NCBI GenBank assembly: GCA_019636345.1
Contig: JAHBXQ010000010.1
Span: 62,001-126,000, forward strand
Direction of reading: 5' to 3'
DNA length: 64,000 nucleotides
Source of the DNA: Pirellulales bacterium
GTDB lineage: Bacteria; Planctomycetota; Planctomycetia; Pirellulales; Lacipirellulaceae
The notes under the pieces are model-generated. The model saw nothing but the letters and a program-made list of their open reading frames with translations, did no database searches and was not told the origin of the DNA. Both the position numbers and the translations under genes were made by a program. Below are positions 56,109 through 64,000 of this stretch, piece by piece; within the stretch, counting starts at the first letter, position 1, and every line of letters begins with the position of its first letter.

Positions 56109-56125
56109 ACGGCACGCAACTTGCT
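56109..56125 (+). promoter_or_regulatory. Sigma-54 (RpoN) promoter of small membrane protein gene
   Basis: ACGGCACGCAACTTGCT fits the sigma-54 pattern, GG (56111-56112) and GC (56123-56124) 10 apart, with a consensus TTGCT. The -24 part is CGGCACG rather than TGGCACG. It lies 73 bases upstream of the start at 56198. Confidence 0.65.
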
Positions 56126-56197
56126 CTTCCCTGTCACGGACAGTCCCGCTTTCACGGGGCCGCTGGCCCGGGTCCGTTGTTTCAGGAGAAGGGTTCG

Positions 56198-56587
56198 ATG
56201 AGCGCGATTCAAGCCTACCGCGCCAACTGCTGTTGCACCTATCGCTGGCTTGCGCGGGCCAGCGCCGCCATCCTCGCAGTGACGTGGCTGCTTGCCGTGT
56301 TATGGGAGGGGATTCCCGACCACGGCGTCAATCTGCCGCTCGCGGTGCAGACGGGGATCATCGCCGTCGTGTTCGGCGGGTACGCCCTCGGCTTGCGGTA
56401 CGAACTGGCCGGAGCGATCGTCTCGCTGGTCGGCGTGCTCGGATTCTTCGCGGCCAACAAACTGCTCCTGGGCGCCTTCCCCACGCTCGGCTTTGCCTGG
56501 TTCGCCCTGCCGGCCGTCCTGCTGATCGTGTCATGGGAGCTGCAGAACAAAGAGCGTCGCGAGACCGCCCCCAGCGACCCCGCCTGA
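56198..56587 (+). CDS. Small membrane protein with about three helices
   Basis: A 129-residue protein I do not recognise. Hydrophobic segments lie at about 24-42, 50-66, 72-88 and 95-112. The N-terminus holds a CCC run (residues 11-13) ahead of TYRW. The tail is charged (LQNKERRETAP). The start ATG at 56198 has AGGAGAAGG 6-12 bases upstream. It stands behind a sigma-54-like promoter, so its expression is probably conditional. Lacking motifs, it could be a stress or sensor subunit, but this is a guess. Confidence 0.65.
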   Translation: MSAIQAYRANCCCTYRWLARASAAILAVTWLLAVLWEGIPDHGVNLPLAVQTGIIAVVFGGYALGLRYELAGAIVSLVGVLGFFAANKLLLGAFPTLGFAWFALPAVLLIVSWELQNKERRETAPSDPA

Positions 56588-56642
56588 CGCTTTGCTCCGA
56601 GCCGGATCGCGCGGCGATCCGGCTCGAGGCGGAAGTTGCGAC

Positions 56643-57452
56643 TTACTCCTCAAGCCGCTTCAGTTCCACTTTGCGGAACTCGACGGGGTGGCTTTCCGAC
56701 TGCAGCGAGATCGTCCCCTGGGCGAGCATCTTCTTCGCCCCCTTCTCAAGCAGCGCTCGGGCGTCGGCGTCGCGATCGTCGAGTTGCGGCTCGGAATACT
56801 CGATGACCGTCTTGCCGTTGATCTTGTGGCGCAGAAGTCGGTTGCCGCGCACCTCGATTTCAACGGTCACCCACTCGCCGTTGAGATAGGTGTCGCTCGT
56901 GCTCAGGGTGCAGTGCTCGGTGTGGAGCTTCCCCTGATAGACGACGTTCGTCCCCGGCGTGCACAGGTTGCCGGTGGGGCGCGGGTTGACGCCGTCGCCG
57001 GCCAGCAGTTGCACCTCAAGCGACACCGGAAAATCTTGATCCTTGCGCATCGTCTCGGGCCGCTGGCCGTGGATCATCAGTCCGCTGTTGCGCACCGCCC
57101 ACGCGGGTCCGCCGGGGGCCTGCTCGCCGACCATTCGGTACTCGACCCGCAGGACGTAGTGCGAAAACTCGTCCTTGTAGAACAGATGCCCGAATCGCCC
57201 GCGGAACTCGCCTTCATACTTGTCGCAGGCGCCGACGAGCACGCCGTTCTCGACGCGAAACGTCTCGGCATGGTTGTCGCCAGCCTCGTACCCCTTGATC
57301 TTGGGGATCCACCCGTCAAGGTCCTTGCCGTTGAAGAGCTGAATCCATTCGCCGTCAGTTTTTGATTCCTCCGCGGCGACGCCGACCCGCGCGATCCAAA
57401 GAGTCGGACAAAGGGCCAGCAGCGTCGCGATGATTCTCAGTCGTGTCGTCAT
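56643..57452 (-). CDS. DUF1080 (3-keto-disaccharide hydrolase) secreted protein
   Basis: A 269-residue exported protein. A signal peptide covers residues 1-27 (IIATLLALCPTLWIARVGVA). The remainder is one DUF1080 jelly-roll domain: EWIQLFNGKDLDGWIPKIKG, FRVENGVLVG, HYVLRVEYRMVG, RNSGLMIHGQRPE and WVTVEIEVRGNRLLRHKING. Some members hydrolyse 3-keto-glucosides, and the fold resembles laminarinases. The family is abundant in Planctomycetes. Start is ATG 57452. It is convergent with the small membrane protein gene, 55 bases away. Confidence 0.92.
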   Translation of the reverse strand: MTTRLRIIATLLALCPTLWIARVGVAAEESKTDGEWIQLFNGKDLDGWIPKIKGYEAGDNHAETFRVENGVLVGACDKYEGEFRGRFGHLFYKDEFSHYVLRVEYRMVGEQAPGGPAWAVRNSGLMIHGQRPETMRKDQDFPVSLEVQLLAGDGVNPRPTGNLCTPGTNVVYQGKLHTEHCTLSTSDTYLNGEWVTVEIEVRGNRLLRHKINGKTVIEYSEPQLDDRDADARALLEKGAKKMLAQGTISLQSESHPVEFRKVELKRLEE

Positions 57453-57602
57453 GATGAACTGCGCCTATCGTGTTTGCTGAGGTGAATAGGAGTCCCGCCA
57501 GACGGGGCGAAACGATTACGGACGGCCCTTGATGCGCCTTGTCACGGCCATTTTCATGCGAGTCCTTGGCGGTCGTTCGGCCTGGACATGGACTTCCGGC
57601 GG

Positions 57603-58877
57603 TCACGTCGCATCCCCCGCGAGGGCGCCGGTGCTGAACGCCGCCTGGAAATTGTAACCGCCGATCGGCCCGTCGAGGTCGAGGATTTCCCCGGCAAAAA
57701 ACAGCCCTGGGCAGAGCTTGCTCGCCATGGTCCGCGAGTCGACTTCGCGGAGATCGACTCCGCCGGCGGTCACTTCTGCCTTCTTGAATCCCTGCGTCCC
57801 TGTGATCGGCACGGCCGTGCTCTTGATTGCCGCGACCAGCGCGGCCCGGTCGGCCTTGCTAAGCTCGGCGAGCCGACGTTCGCCGGAGACGCCGGCGTGC
57901 GACGCGAGCGACTCGGCCAGGCGCCGCGGCAGCAAGTCGGCCAGCCAGCTCGTCGCGGTCCGCTTGCCCGAGTCCTGAGCGGCCGCGGCCAGCGCGGCGG
58001 CGAGCGATTCGGCCGTCGCGTCGGGGGCGAAATCGCACGACGCCGACCACCCCCCCGCGTGCGGCTGCGCCGTCACGATCCCGCTGGCGTTCATCGGCGC
58101 CGGCCCCGACAGGCCAAAGTGGGTGAACAACAGCGCCCCGCGAACGCCCTGCGCCCCGCGCTCGGTTTGCCTTCTGCCTCGCGACCGCGGCGCTGGCGGC
58201 AAATCGCTCGCCGACCGCATCGTGACGACCGCGTCGGCAATCGCCACGCCTTGCAACTCCGCGACCCAAGCCGCCGGGGACAACAGCGGCACGAGCGCCG
58301 GCCGCGGGGGGACGATCCGATGGCCGAAGGCCTTCGCCCAGGCGTAACCGTCGCCCGTCGTGCCGCACCCGGGGTACGACTGCCCGCCGACCGTCAGGAC
58401 GACCCGCTCGGCCGCGATCTCGCCCGCGGGGGTCGTCGCCACGAAGTCGTCGCCGCGCCGCTCGACGTTCGTCACGGGCGTTTTCAGCCGCAACTCGGCC
58501 CCGCTCGCGGCGAGTATCGCGAGCAACGCCCGCTGCACGTCGACCGCGCTGTCGCTCGCCGGGAACACCTTGCCGCCGGGCTCGACCTTGGTCGCCACTC
58601 CCGCGGCGCGAAACATGGCGACGACCCCCTCGGGATCAAGCCGAGCGAGGGCCGAGCGGAGAAACGACCCTTGCTCGCGCCCGAACGCCGCGGCGATCCC
58701 GGCCGCATCGGTCGCCTGGGTGAGATTGCAGCGGGTCCCCCCCGACATGAGCACTTTCACGCCCGCCTTGGCGTTTTTCTCGACGAGCAGCACGGAGCGT
58801 CCCCGCGCTGCCGCGCGCGACGCCGCCACCAATCCGGCCGCGCCGGCGCCGATGACAAGGACCTCGAACCGCTCCAT
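57603..58877 (-). CDS. YhiN/HI0933-family NAD(P)/FAD-dependent oxidoreductase
   Basis: A 424-residue flavoprotein. The N-terminal dinucleotide-binding loop is VIGAGAAGLVAASRAA (GxGxxG at 10-15). The next block, GVKVLMSGGTRCNLT, is the family's Lys-x3-SGGGRCN variant, with Thr in place of the third Gly. The C-terminal half has GVDLREVDSRTMASKLCPGL and LFFAGEILDLDGPIGGYNFQ, both typical of HI0933/BaiN enzymes. The physiological substrate of most members is unknown. No signal peptide. Start ATG is at 58877, 114 bases from the end of putA on the same strand, so the two could share a transcript. Confidence 0.9.
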   Translation of the reverse strand: MERFEVLVIGAGAAGLVAASRAAARGRSVLLVEKNAKAGVKVLMSGGTRCNLTQATDAAGIAAAFGREQGSFLRSALARLDPEGVVAMFRAAGVATKVEPGGKVFPASDSAVDVQRALLAILAASGAELRLKTPVTNVERRGDDFVATTPAGEIAAERVVLTVGGQSYPGCGTTGDGYAWAKAFGHRIVPPRPALVPLLSPAAWVAELQGVAIADAVVTMRSASDLPPAPRSRGRRQTERGAQGVRGALLFTHFGLSGPAPMNASGIVTAQPHAGGWSASCDFAPDATAESLAAALAAAAQDSGKRTATSWLADLLPRRLAESLASHAGVSGERRLAELSKADRAALVAAIKSTAVPITGTQGFKKAEVTAGGVDLREVDSRTMASKLCPGLFFAGEILDLDGPIGGYNFQAAFSTGALAGDAT

Positions 58878-58991
58878 CCCCCCAAGTTAGCAGTCGCCGC
58901 GAGGCGGCGATATCCGCCTGGACCGAAGCGCCCGCCGAACGAAAACTCGCGCCGAGGCGCGAAACGTTTTTGGTCGAGCAGATTGGCGGAC

Positions 58992-61900
58992 TCACAAGAC
59001 CGGACTGCGTTCTTCGTTCGCGCGGCGGCCCAGGTTGCCGTAGCGATGGTACACGTGCGCCAGGGATTGCTCCTGACAGTACCAGAGCAGCTCGAGCCGG
59101 CCCATGGCGAGGACCGGCTCGTCGGCGACGTGGACGAACCCCTCGGCCGCGGCGCGGCGGATCGTCTCGGGGACGCGGTCAGGCGCCGCGTAGCGCAGCC
59201 GACCGACCGGGCTGGCGACGAACGGCCCCCCCTCCTCGCCGCCGGCCTGTTCCAGAAGAGCGACGAGCTCGTCGTCGCTCTCCTCGACGAACTCGATCGC
59301 CCCCGCCCACAGGTCGGTCGCCGCGTCGAGCACCGCGACTGCGGGGTGATCGAGCCCCGGGGGGCTGCTGACCACCGCGCGGCAGCCGGCCGCCCGCGCC
59401 GCCGTGGCGCGGGCCAGCACGTCCCAAGTCGTATCCTCGGGCGCCACGCGAATCCACAGATTCGGCACGGGCAGGTAGCGGCGCACGTTGTCCTCGCCCA
59501 CGAGTCGAACGTGATCGTGCGCCGCGTCGAATTCGGTTTGCGCCGCGTCCAGGCAGCTCGTCGCGGCGCGGCGCAAGTCCGTCAATTCCTCTTCCGACAC
59601 GCGCCCTTGCAGCGCCGTGCAGAACGAATCCAAATGCTCGCGCCGTACGGCAAGCGTCTCGTGCGGCAGCACCAGCGACCCCGCCGCCATGCCTTCGGTC
59701 TCGACCGCGCTGAGGCCCGCTCCGCTGCAACCTTCACCCTCGGTCGCCGCCTCGAACTCCATCAGCGTCGCCACGTAGTTCGGCCCCCCGGCCTTGATCC
59801 CGGGACCAAACGCGCTTTTGCCCATCCCGCCGAACGGCTGCCGCAGCACGATGGCGCCGGTCGTGGGGCGATTGACGTACAGGTTCCCCGCGCGGACCGA
59901 CTCCTGCCACAACTGCTGCTCGCGATCGTCGAGCGTCTCGATGTCCGAGGTGAGTCCGTACCCCGTGGCGTTGACCAGATCGATCGCGTCGTGCAAGTTG
60001 CGAGCCGGCAGCACCCCCAACAGCGGGCCGAAGAACTCGGTCGCGTGCGTGAATCCGTGCGGGGCGACGCCCCACTTGACCCCCGGGCCCACCAGGCACG
60101 GGTTGCCGTCGACGTGCAGTCGCGGCATCACCGCCCACGACTCGCCCGGTTCGAGTTCCTTGAGCCCGCGCTCCAACTCGCCCGCGGGGGGGCGAATGAG
60201 CGGGCCGACCTTCGTGGCCAGCTCCCACGCCGAGCCGACGCGCAGGCTCTCGACCGCGTCGCACAACGCCGCGCGGAAGCCGGCGTCGTGGTAGACCTCT
60301 TCCTCCAAGACCAACAGCGACGTCGCCGAGCATTTCTGCCCGCTGTGGCTCAGCGCACTGTGCAACACGTTCTTGATCGCCAGATCGCGATCGGCCAGAG
60401 CGGTGACAATCGTGGCGTTCTTGCCCCCCGTTTCGGCCAGCAGCCGCATTCGCGGCGCGGCGGCCAGCATCGCCAGCGCGGTCGCGGTCCCGCCGGTCAG
60501 CACCACGGCGTCGACCGCCGGGTGGGCCGCCAGCCGCTGCCCCGCGCCGCTGCCGCGACAGGGGGCGAACTGCAGCGCCGTACGCGGCACGCCGGCGTCC
60601 CAGAAGCACGCGCACAGTTTGTACGCCGTCAGCGCCGTATCGGTCGCCGGTTTGAGGATCGCCGTGTTCCCCGCCGCCAGCGCCGCGGCGACGCCGCCGC
60701 AGGGGATCGCCAGCGGAAAGTTCCACGGCGAGACGACCGCGACGACCCCCTTGCCGCGGGCCGCGAGCCCCGGCGTCGCGAACCACTCCTCCGCGCTGCG
60801 GGCGTAGAACCGGCAGAAGTCGATCGCTTCGGAAACCTCGGGATCGCCCTCGGCGAGCAGCTTTCCCCCCTCGGCAAGCATGACGCCCAACAGCTCGCCG
60901 CGCCGCGCGGCGATCGTGTCGGCGACGCGATCGAGAACCGCGGTTCGCTCGCGCGGAGTCATCCGCCGCCAGCCGCTCGGGTCGTCGACCGCGCAGCCGA
61001 CGGCCCGGTCGACGTCCTCCTCGCTCGCCAGGCGGCAGCGGGCGACGACCGTCCCGGGACGCGACGGGTCGAGCGAGTCGACCGTCGACCGACCCTCGGC
61101 GAGCGACTCGCCCGCAATCGCCGCGGGCACGTCCGCCGCCGCGGCGCCGCACTGGTCGCGCCACGCGGCGAGGATCGAATCGGCCCACTCGCCGTTCTGC
61201 GGCAGCGCCCAATCGGTGTCGGGCGCGTTGCCAAGGCGACGCCAATCGCGGCAGGCGGCGTCGGTCGCGACGCTCGCCCCGGCAAGCGCCTCCCGACGCC
61301 GATCCTGCACCCGCCGCGGCGCCTCGCTCGTCGTCTCCATCCGCGCAAAGCTCGCCACGAACCCCGCCTCGAGCGCACGCCACACGTCGCTGCCGGCTTG
61401 CAGGCTGAACGCGTGCCGCAGAAAGTTCTGCTCGCCCGTGTTCTCGTCGAGCCGCCGCACGAGGTACCCGATCGCACTGGTGAACTCCTCCTGCCGGCAC
61501 GCCGGGGCGTACAGCAGCAGGTCGATCGCCAACTCGTGCAGGGCCCGCCGCTGATGGTTCGCCATGCCTTCGAGCATCTCGAACTGCACCCGGTCGAACT
61601 GCCCGAACTCGTGGGCGAGCGTCAATCCGTAGGCCAACGAGAACAGGTTGTGCGACGCGATCCCCAGCCGCGCTGCCTCGATGTTCTCCCCCCGCAGGCC
61701 GTAGGCGAGCATGCGGTGATAGTTGGCGTCGGTGTCGAGCTTGTCGGCGTACGTGGCCAAGGGCCAGCCGCGGACCGAGGCCTCGACCCGTTCCATCTCC
61801 ATGTTGGCGCCCTTCACAAGCCGAATCGTGATCGGCCCCCCGCCGCGCCGCACGCGCTGCCGGGCCCACTCGGTGAGTCGCCGCTGCGTGGCGAACGAAT

Positions 61901-62810
61901 CGGGAACGTACGCCTGCAGCGCGATCCCGGCCTGGGCCTGTTCGAGCCCCGGACGATCGAGCGTCGTCATGAACGCCTCGGCCGTGATCTCCTTGTCGCG
62001 GTACTCTTCCATGTCGAGATAGACGAACTTCGGCGTTCGCGTCCCGTCGGCCCGCGTGAAGCGGTGCTTCGCCGCGGCGCGGAACAGCAGTTCCAACCGA
62101 TCGCACAGCACCTCGACCGTGTGCCGCCGGGCCAAGGGCGAGATCTGCGAGTAGATCGTCGAGATCTTCACCGAGATCACCTCGATCTCCGGCCGGGCGA
62201 GCGCCTGCAGATACGCCTGCAGCCGCCGCTGGGCGTCGCGCTCTCCCAAGAGCGCCTCGCCCAGGAAGTTGACGTTCATCCGCACCCCCTCGCGCCGCCG
62301 CTCGCGCAGGTGCTCGGCCAGCAACTCCTCCTCGGCCGGCAACACCACGTTGGCCGTCTCGTGCTGCATCTTCTCCTTCACCAGCGGCATCGCGACGCCG
62401 GGCAAGTACCCGCCGAACGACTGAAACCCGCGCAGCAGCGTGCGCTCGACGGCGCTGAAGAACCGGGGAACCCCCTGCACGTCGAGGATGTGAATGAGCT
62501 GGTCGGCCGCCCGCCCGGGGATTCTCGCCCGGAACGCCTGGTCGGTCATCTGCACCAGCGTCGCCCGATCGGCTGGGGCGGCAATCATCCGATCGAGCTC
62601 GGCCTGTTGGCGACGTTCAGCCGAGGTCTGCAGCTCTCGGGCGCGCTCCTGCAGCCGCGCCGCCAGAGAGACGGCTTGCTGCACGTCGCGCGGCCAGGAC
62701 GAATCGGGGTCGGGCCGAAAGCCCGCGAGCAACTCGCCGACCCGCGCGCGAAGGGCCGACGAAGCGGAGGGGGAGGGACGGGAGGGCGAAGCGGAGGCGG
62801 GAGAGGTCAT
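58992..62810 (-). CDS. putA: Bifunctional proline dehydrogenase / P5C dehydrogenase
   Basis: A 1272-residue enzyme that oxidises proline to glutamate in two steps. Residues about 100-480 are the flavin-dependent proline dehydrogenase barrel (TTLDRPGLEQAQAGIALQAY, VKGANMEMERV, IASHNLFSLAYG). Residues about 540-1035 are the aldehyde dehydrogenase (VVSPWNFPLAIPCGG; catalytic Cys827 in SHSGQKCSATS; NATGYGLT). The last 230 residues are an extra domain of lower similarity. It lacks the ribbon-helix-helix DNA-binding segment of E. coli PutA, so it should not be a repressor. The start ATG at 62810 follows a GC-rich leader. It has no clear terminator. Confidence 0.94.
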   Translation of the reverse strand: MTSPASASPSRPSPSASSALRARVGELLAGFRPDPDSSWPRDVQQAVSLAARLQERARELQTSAERRQQAELDRMIAAPADRATLVQMTDQAFRARIPGRAADQLIHILDVQGVPRFFSAVERTLLRGFQSFGGYLPGVAMPLVKEKMQHETANVVLPAEEELLAEHLRERRREGVRMNVNFLGEALLGERDAQRRLQAYLQALARPEIEVISVKISTIYSQISPLARRHTVEVLCDRLELLFRAAAKHRFTRADGTRTPKFVYLDMEEYRDKEITAEAFMTTLDRPGLEQAQAGIALQAYVPDSFATQRRLTEWARQRVRRGGGPITIRLVKGANMEMERVEASVRGWPLATYADKLDTDANYHRMLAYGLRGENIEAARLGIASHNLFSLAYGLTLAHEFGQFDRVQFEMLEGMANHQRRALHELAIDLLLYAPACRQEEFTSAIGYLVRRLDENTGEQNFLRHAFSLQAGSDVWRALEAGFVASFARMETTSEAPRRVQDRRREALAGASVATDAACRDWRRLGNAPDTDWALPQNGEWADSILAAWRDQCGAAAADVPAAIAGESLAEGRSTVDSLDPSRPGTVVARCRLASEEDVDRAVGCAVDDPSGWRRMTPRERTAVLDRVADTIAARRGELLGVMLAEGGKLLAEGDPEVSEAIDFCRFYARSAEEWFATPGLAARGKGVVAVVSPWNFPLAIPCGGVAAALAAGNTAILKPATDTALTAYKLCACFWDAGVPRTALQFAPCRGSGAGQRLAAHPAVDAVVLTGGTATALAMLAAAPRMRLLAETGGKNATIVTALADRDLAIKNVLHSALSHSGQKCSATSLLVLEEEVYHDAGFRAALCDAVESLRVGSAWELATKVGPLIRPPAGELERGLKELEPGESWAVMPRLHVDGNPCLVGPGVKWGVAPHGFTHATEFFGPLLGVLPARNLHDAIDLVNATGYGLTSDIETLDDREQQLWQESVRAGNLYVNRPTTGAIVLRQPFGGMGKSAFGPGIKAGGPNYVATLMEFEAATEGEGCSGAGLSAVETEGMAAGSLVLPHETLAVRREHLDSFCTALQGRVSEEELTDLRRAATSCLDAAQTEFDAAHDHVRLVGEDNVRRYLPVPNLWIRVAPEDTTWDVLARATAARAAGCRAVVSSPPGLDHPAVAVLDAATDLWAGAIEFVEESDDELVALLEQAGGEEGGPFVASPVGRLRYAAPDRVPETIRRAAAEGFVHVADEPVLAMGRLELLWYCQEQSLAHVYHRYGNLGRRANEERSPVL

Positions 62811-63172
62811 GCCGGAATTGTAACGACTTGCCGCGGGGGACAAAGCGCGCAAGGGGCGTGAGGGCCAAGCGGCTGTCGGCGCACGGCGACATGAGCCGAC
62901 CGGCGGCTCGCCGCGGGCGAACTGCCGCCCAGGCTTCATGCTTTGACGCAGCCCAAACTGCTCGAGCTGACAAAGCATGTGATCGAACGTCATCGGCGGC
63001 TAGCGCCCGCCGCTCATCACCTTTGGAACACAGCTTGGCCGGCTGCTGAAAAAAAGGGGGCTGGCTCGCGGACCAAGATCAAGAACCTCCTGAACGTTGC
63101 GCTCGATGCGCGTGGCTTGTCCCCTTGTTCAACTCTCGTCTCTTGCAGCAACCTGCCGGGGGAGCGGAGAAC

Positions 63173-63208
63173 GTGTCGTCATTTTGCCGGCGAGCAAAAT
63201 GACGACAC
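63173..63208. repeat. Perfect 15-bp inverted repeat with 6-base loop
   Basis: GTGTCGTCATTTTGC (63173-63187) and GCAAAATGACGACAC (63194-63208) are exact complements around CGGCGA. The arms are far less GC-rich than the surroundings. No T-run follows, so it is not a standard terminator. A related GCAAAAC motif recurs at 63318-63352. Confidence 0.75.
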
Positions 63209-63308
63209 TCTCTCGTGCAAAACCCCGGGCTGCGGGGCGGGGGAGGCTGTGCCGAACTTGTTGGGAGCCAACGTCTTGCGCGCCGGGACGCCGATCGCGG
63301 GGCGACTG

Positions 63309-63324
63309 GTTTTGCTAGCAAAAC
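63309..63324. repeat. 16-base perfect palindrome GTTTTGCTAGCAAAAC
   Basis: A fully self-complementary site, followed by two GCAAAACTCGC direct copies (63318-63328 and 63338-63348). It looks like a protein-binding site or a repeat remnant; no matching gene lies nearby. Confidence 0.55.
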
Positions 63325-63610
63325 TCGCAGCGGGCGAGCAAAACTCGCGACCAGCCGCGGACGCGCCCGCGCGCGATTGCGTCGCAAGCGCGGGCGAAGC
63401 ACGCGGCTGGCAGCATCTGTTCTACGCGATGCGATGGCCCATTTTCCACTTGAATCCCGTGGGAAATTGAGCGGACGATCCCGGCTTTGTCGCGCCCCTA
63501 CCATGGGTAGCACCGGTTGTTCGCAAGGGAGTGCGCAAGCAAGAAGCATCTCTCCCGCCGCCGCCGCCAACTGGAGCGCCGCGCCCAAATCAATGCCTCC
63601 CGCGCGCAGG

Positions 63611-63700
63611 CAGCCCCGGCCTCTGGCCGGGGGTTGCGCACCAAAGGCGCAACGCTCGTGCCAACGGACATCGACCCCCCGGCAGAGCCGGGGGCTGATG
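63611..63700. repeat. Inverted pair of REP-like palindromes
   Basis: CAGCCCCGGCCTCTGGCCGG (63611-63630, extending to 63636) and the copy at 63672-63700, which reads CAGCCCCCGGCTCTGCCGG on the minus strand, face each other across 35 bases. Both share the CAGCCCC..GGGGGT frame of the REP copies around the RAYT gene at 25.1-26.0 kb but differ in stem and loop. Between them lies GTTGCGC..GCGCAAC, and after them GTTGCC-ATT-GGCAAC. Confidence 0.65.
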
Positions 63701-63794
63701 TTGCCATTGGCAACGTTGCGTGCGGCGCGGCTGACTTGCGTGCCGCTGACCTCCACCCCGCAGCGTTCCGCGGTGATTGCGGCGAGAGCGTCGC

Positions 63795-64000
63795 TCAAAT
63801 CTCCTGCTCGATCAGCACCGGCGCCCGGTCGTGCTTCGTCATCGTCTGGTAATAGTGGCTGGCCTGCTGGGTGAGCATGTAGACGCGAGGCCGTTGCCGC
63901 TCGTCGCGGACGACGATTCCCTCGATCCCCTGCTCGATATGAAACCAGACCCCCTTCTCCAGCCCGAAGTTGGCCGGAATGACGACTTTCTCGGGCTCCA
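63795..64000 (-). CDS. Partial gene, C-terminal end of unknown protein
   Basis: Only the last 68 codons lie in the window; the gene runs past the right edge. The readable part includes KVVIPANFGLEKGVWFHIEQ, then VVRDERQRPRVYMLTQQASH and ends PVLIEQEI before a TGA. Codon use fits the strand, and the sequence is not low-complexity, so it is probably real. I do not recognise the family. There is no signal for its start or function inside the window. Confidence 0.65.
   Translation of the reverse strand, partial: EPEKVVIPANFGLEKGVWFHIEQGIEGIVVRDERQRPRVYMLTQQASHYYQTMTKHDRAPVLIEQEI

Larger units (their letters stand above)
62811..63794. other. Long intergenic region rich in inverted repeats
   Basis: Almost 1 kb without a supported gene; frames here are mostly Arg/Ala-rich. 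It holds five inverted repeats: 62937-62979 (CATGCTTTG-25-CAAAGCATG), 63173-63208 (15-bp arms), a 16-base palindrome at 63309-63324, and two REP-like palindromes at 63611-63636 and 63672-63700. Smaller hairpins lie between the last two. It separates putA from the partial gene at the window edge. Confidence 0.6.

Noticed and set aside
57588-62861. 1757-codon open frame on the plus strand opposite putA and the YhiN-type gene
   Set aside because: It spans two well-supported minus-strand genes and translates to Arg/Gly/His-rich sequence without motifs. It is a by-product of strong GC bias at third codon positions.
63309-63324. Reading the 16-base palindrome as a known regulator box
   Set aside because: No known operator consensus fits, and no promoter or adjacent regulator supports the idea.
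1-64000. CRISPR arrays, tRNA, rRNA and prophage genes
   Set aside because: No regularly spaced repeats, no cloverleaf with GGTTCGA-type arm, and no phage structural or integrase genes were seen.

Overview
The window is GC-rich (roughly two thirds G+C) and almost fully coding. Its gene set points to a planctomycete, most likely of the order Pirellulales. The signs are a DUF1549/DUF1553 protein followed by a DUF1501 protein, a DUF1559 prepilin-like protein, several PEP-CTERM proteins with dockerin-like repeats, DUF1080 and TIGR04222-type proteins, and a giant tandem-duplicated UvrA. No rRNA, tRNA, CRISPR array or phage was seen. Taxonomy is inferred from gene families, not from a marker gene.

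Layout. 0.5-9.6 kb is a signalling block: an Hpt protein, an HD-GYP response regulator, a SAM methyltransferase on the other strand, and a 2003-residue kinase-like/ATPase/TPR/GAF/hybrid histidine kinase. 9.7-21.3 kb holds ordinary chromosomal genes: a FadL-type porin, a GNAT-like protein, a PEP-CTERM protein, pterin carbinolamine dehydratase, SlyX, two LuxR-type HTH proteins, an M1 peptidase with HEAT repeats, a TIGR04222 protein and GluQ. 21.7-26 kb has recQ, a secreted metalloprotease and an IS200-like RAYT transposase embedded in five copies of one palindromic REP sequence. 26-29.4 kb is a four-gene minus-strand set (His-rich protein, prepilin-like protein, two related PEP-CTERM proteins) that looks concerned with metal. 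29.6-42 kb has an intradiol dioxygenase, a HAD hydrolase, the 2444-residue UvrA, an SGNH hydrolase, dGTPase and a PIN-TRAM protein.

42-64 kb carries the DUF1549/DUF1501 pair, flotillin floA, a sigma-54-dependent response regulator, hemerythrin, a CBS protein, an amidase, a lactonase, an exported Mn-type superoxide dismutase, DUF1080, a YhiN-type flavoprotein and putA. It ends in a hairpin- and REP-rich intergenic stretch and a partial gene.

How parts may work together. Three near-consensus sigma-54 promoters (42065, 49744 and 56110) lie within 15 kb of one sigma-54 activator gene. One of them faces hemerythrin directly across from that activator, one serves a small membrane protein, and one drives a stretch with no recognisable gene that contains an 18-bp hairpin with G-U pairs. 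The Hpt, HD-GYP and hybrid-kinase genes supply all parts of a multistep phosphorelay, with a methyltransferase gene between them. The REP/RAYT unit appears to have rewritten the 3' ends of two PEP-CTERM genes with the same nine-residue tail.
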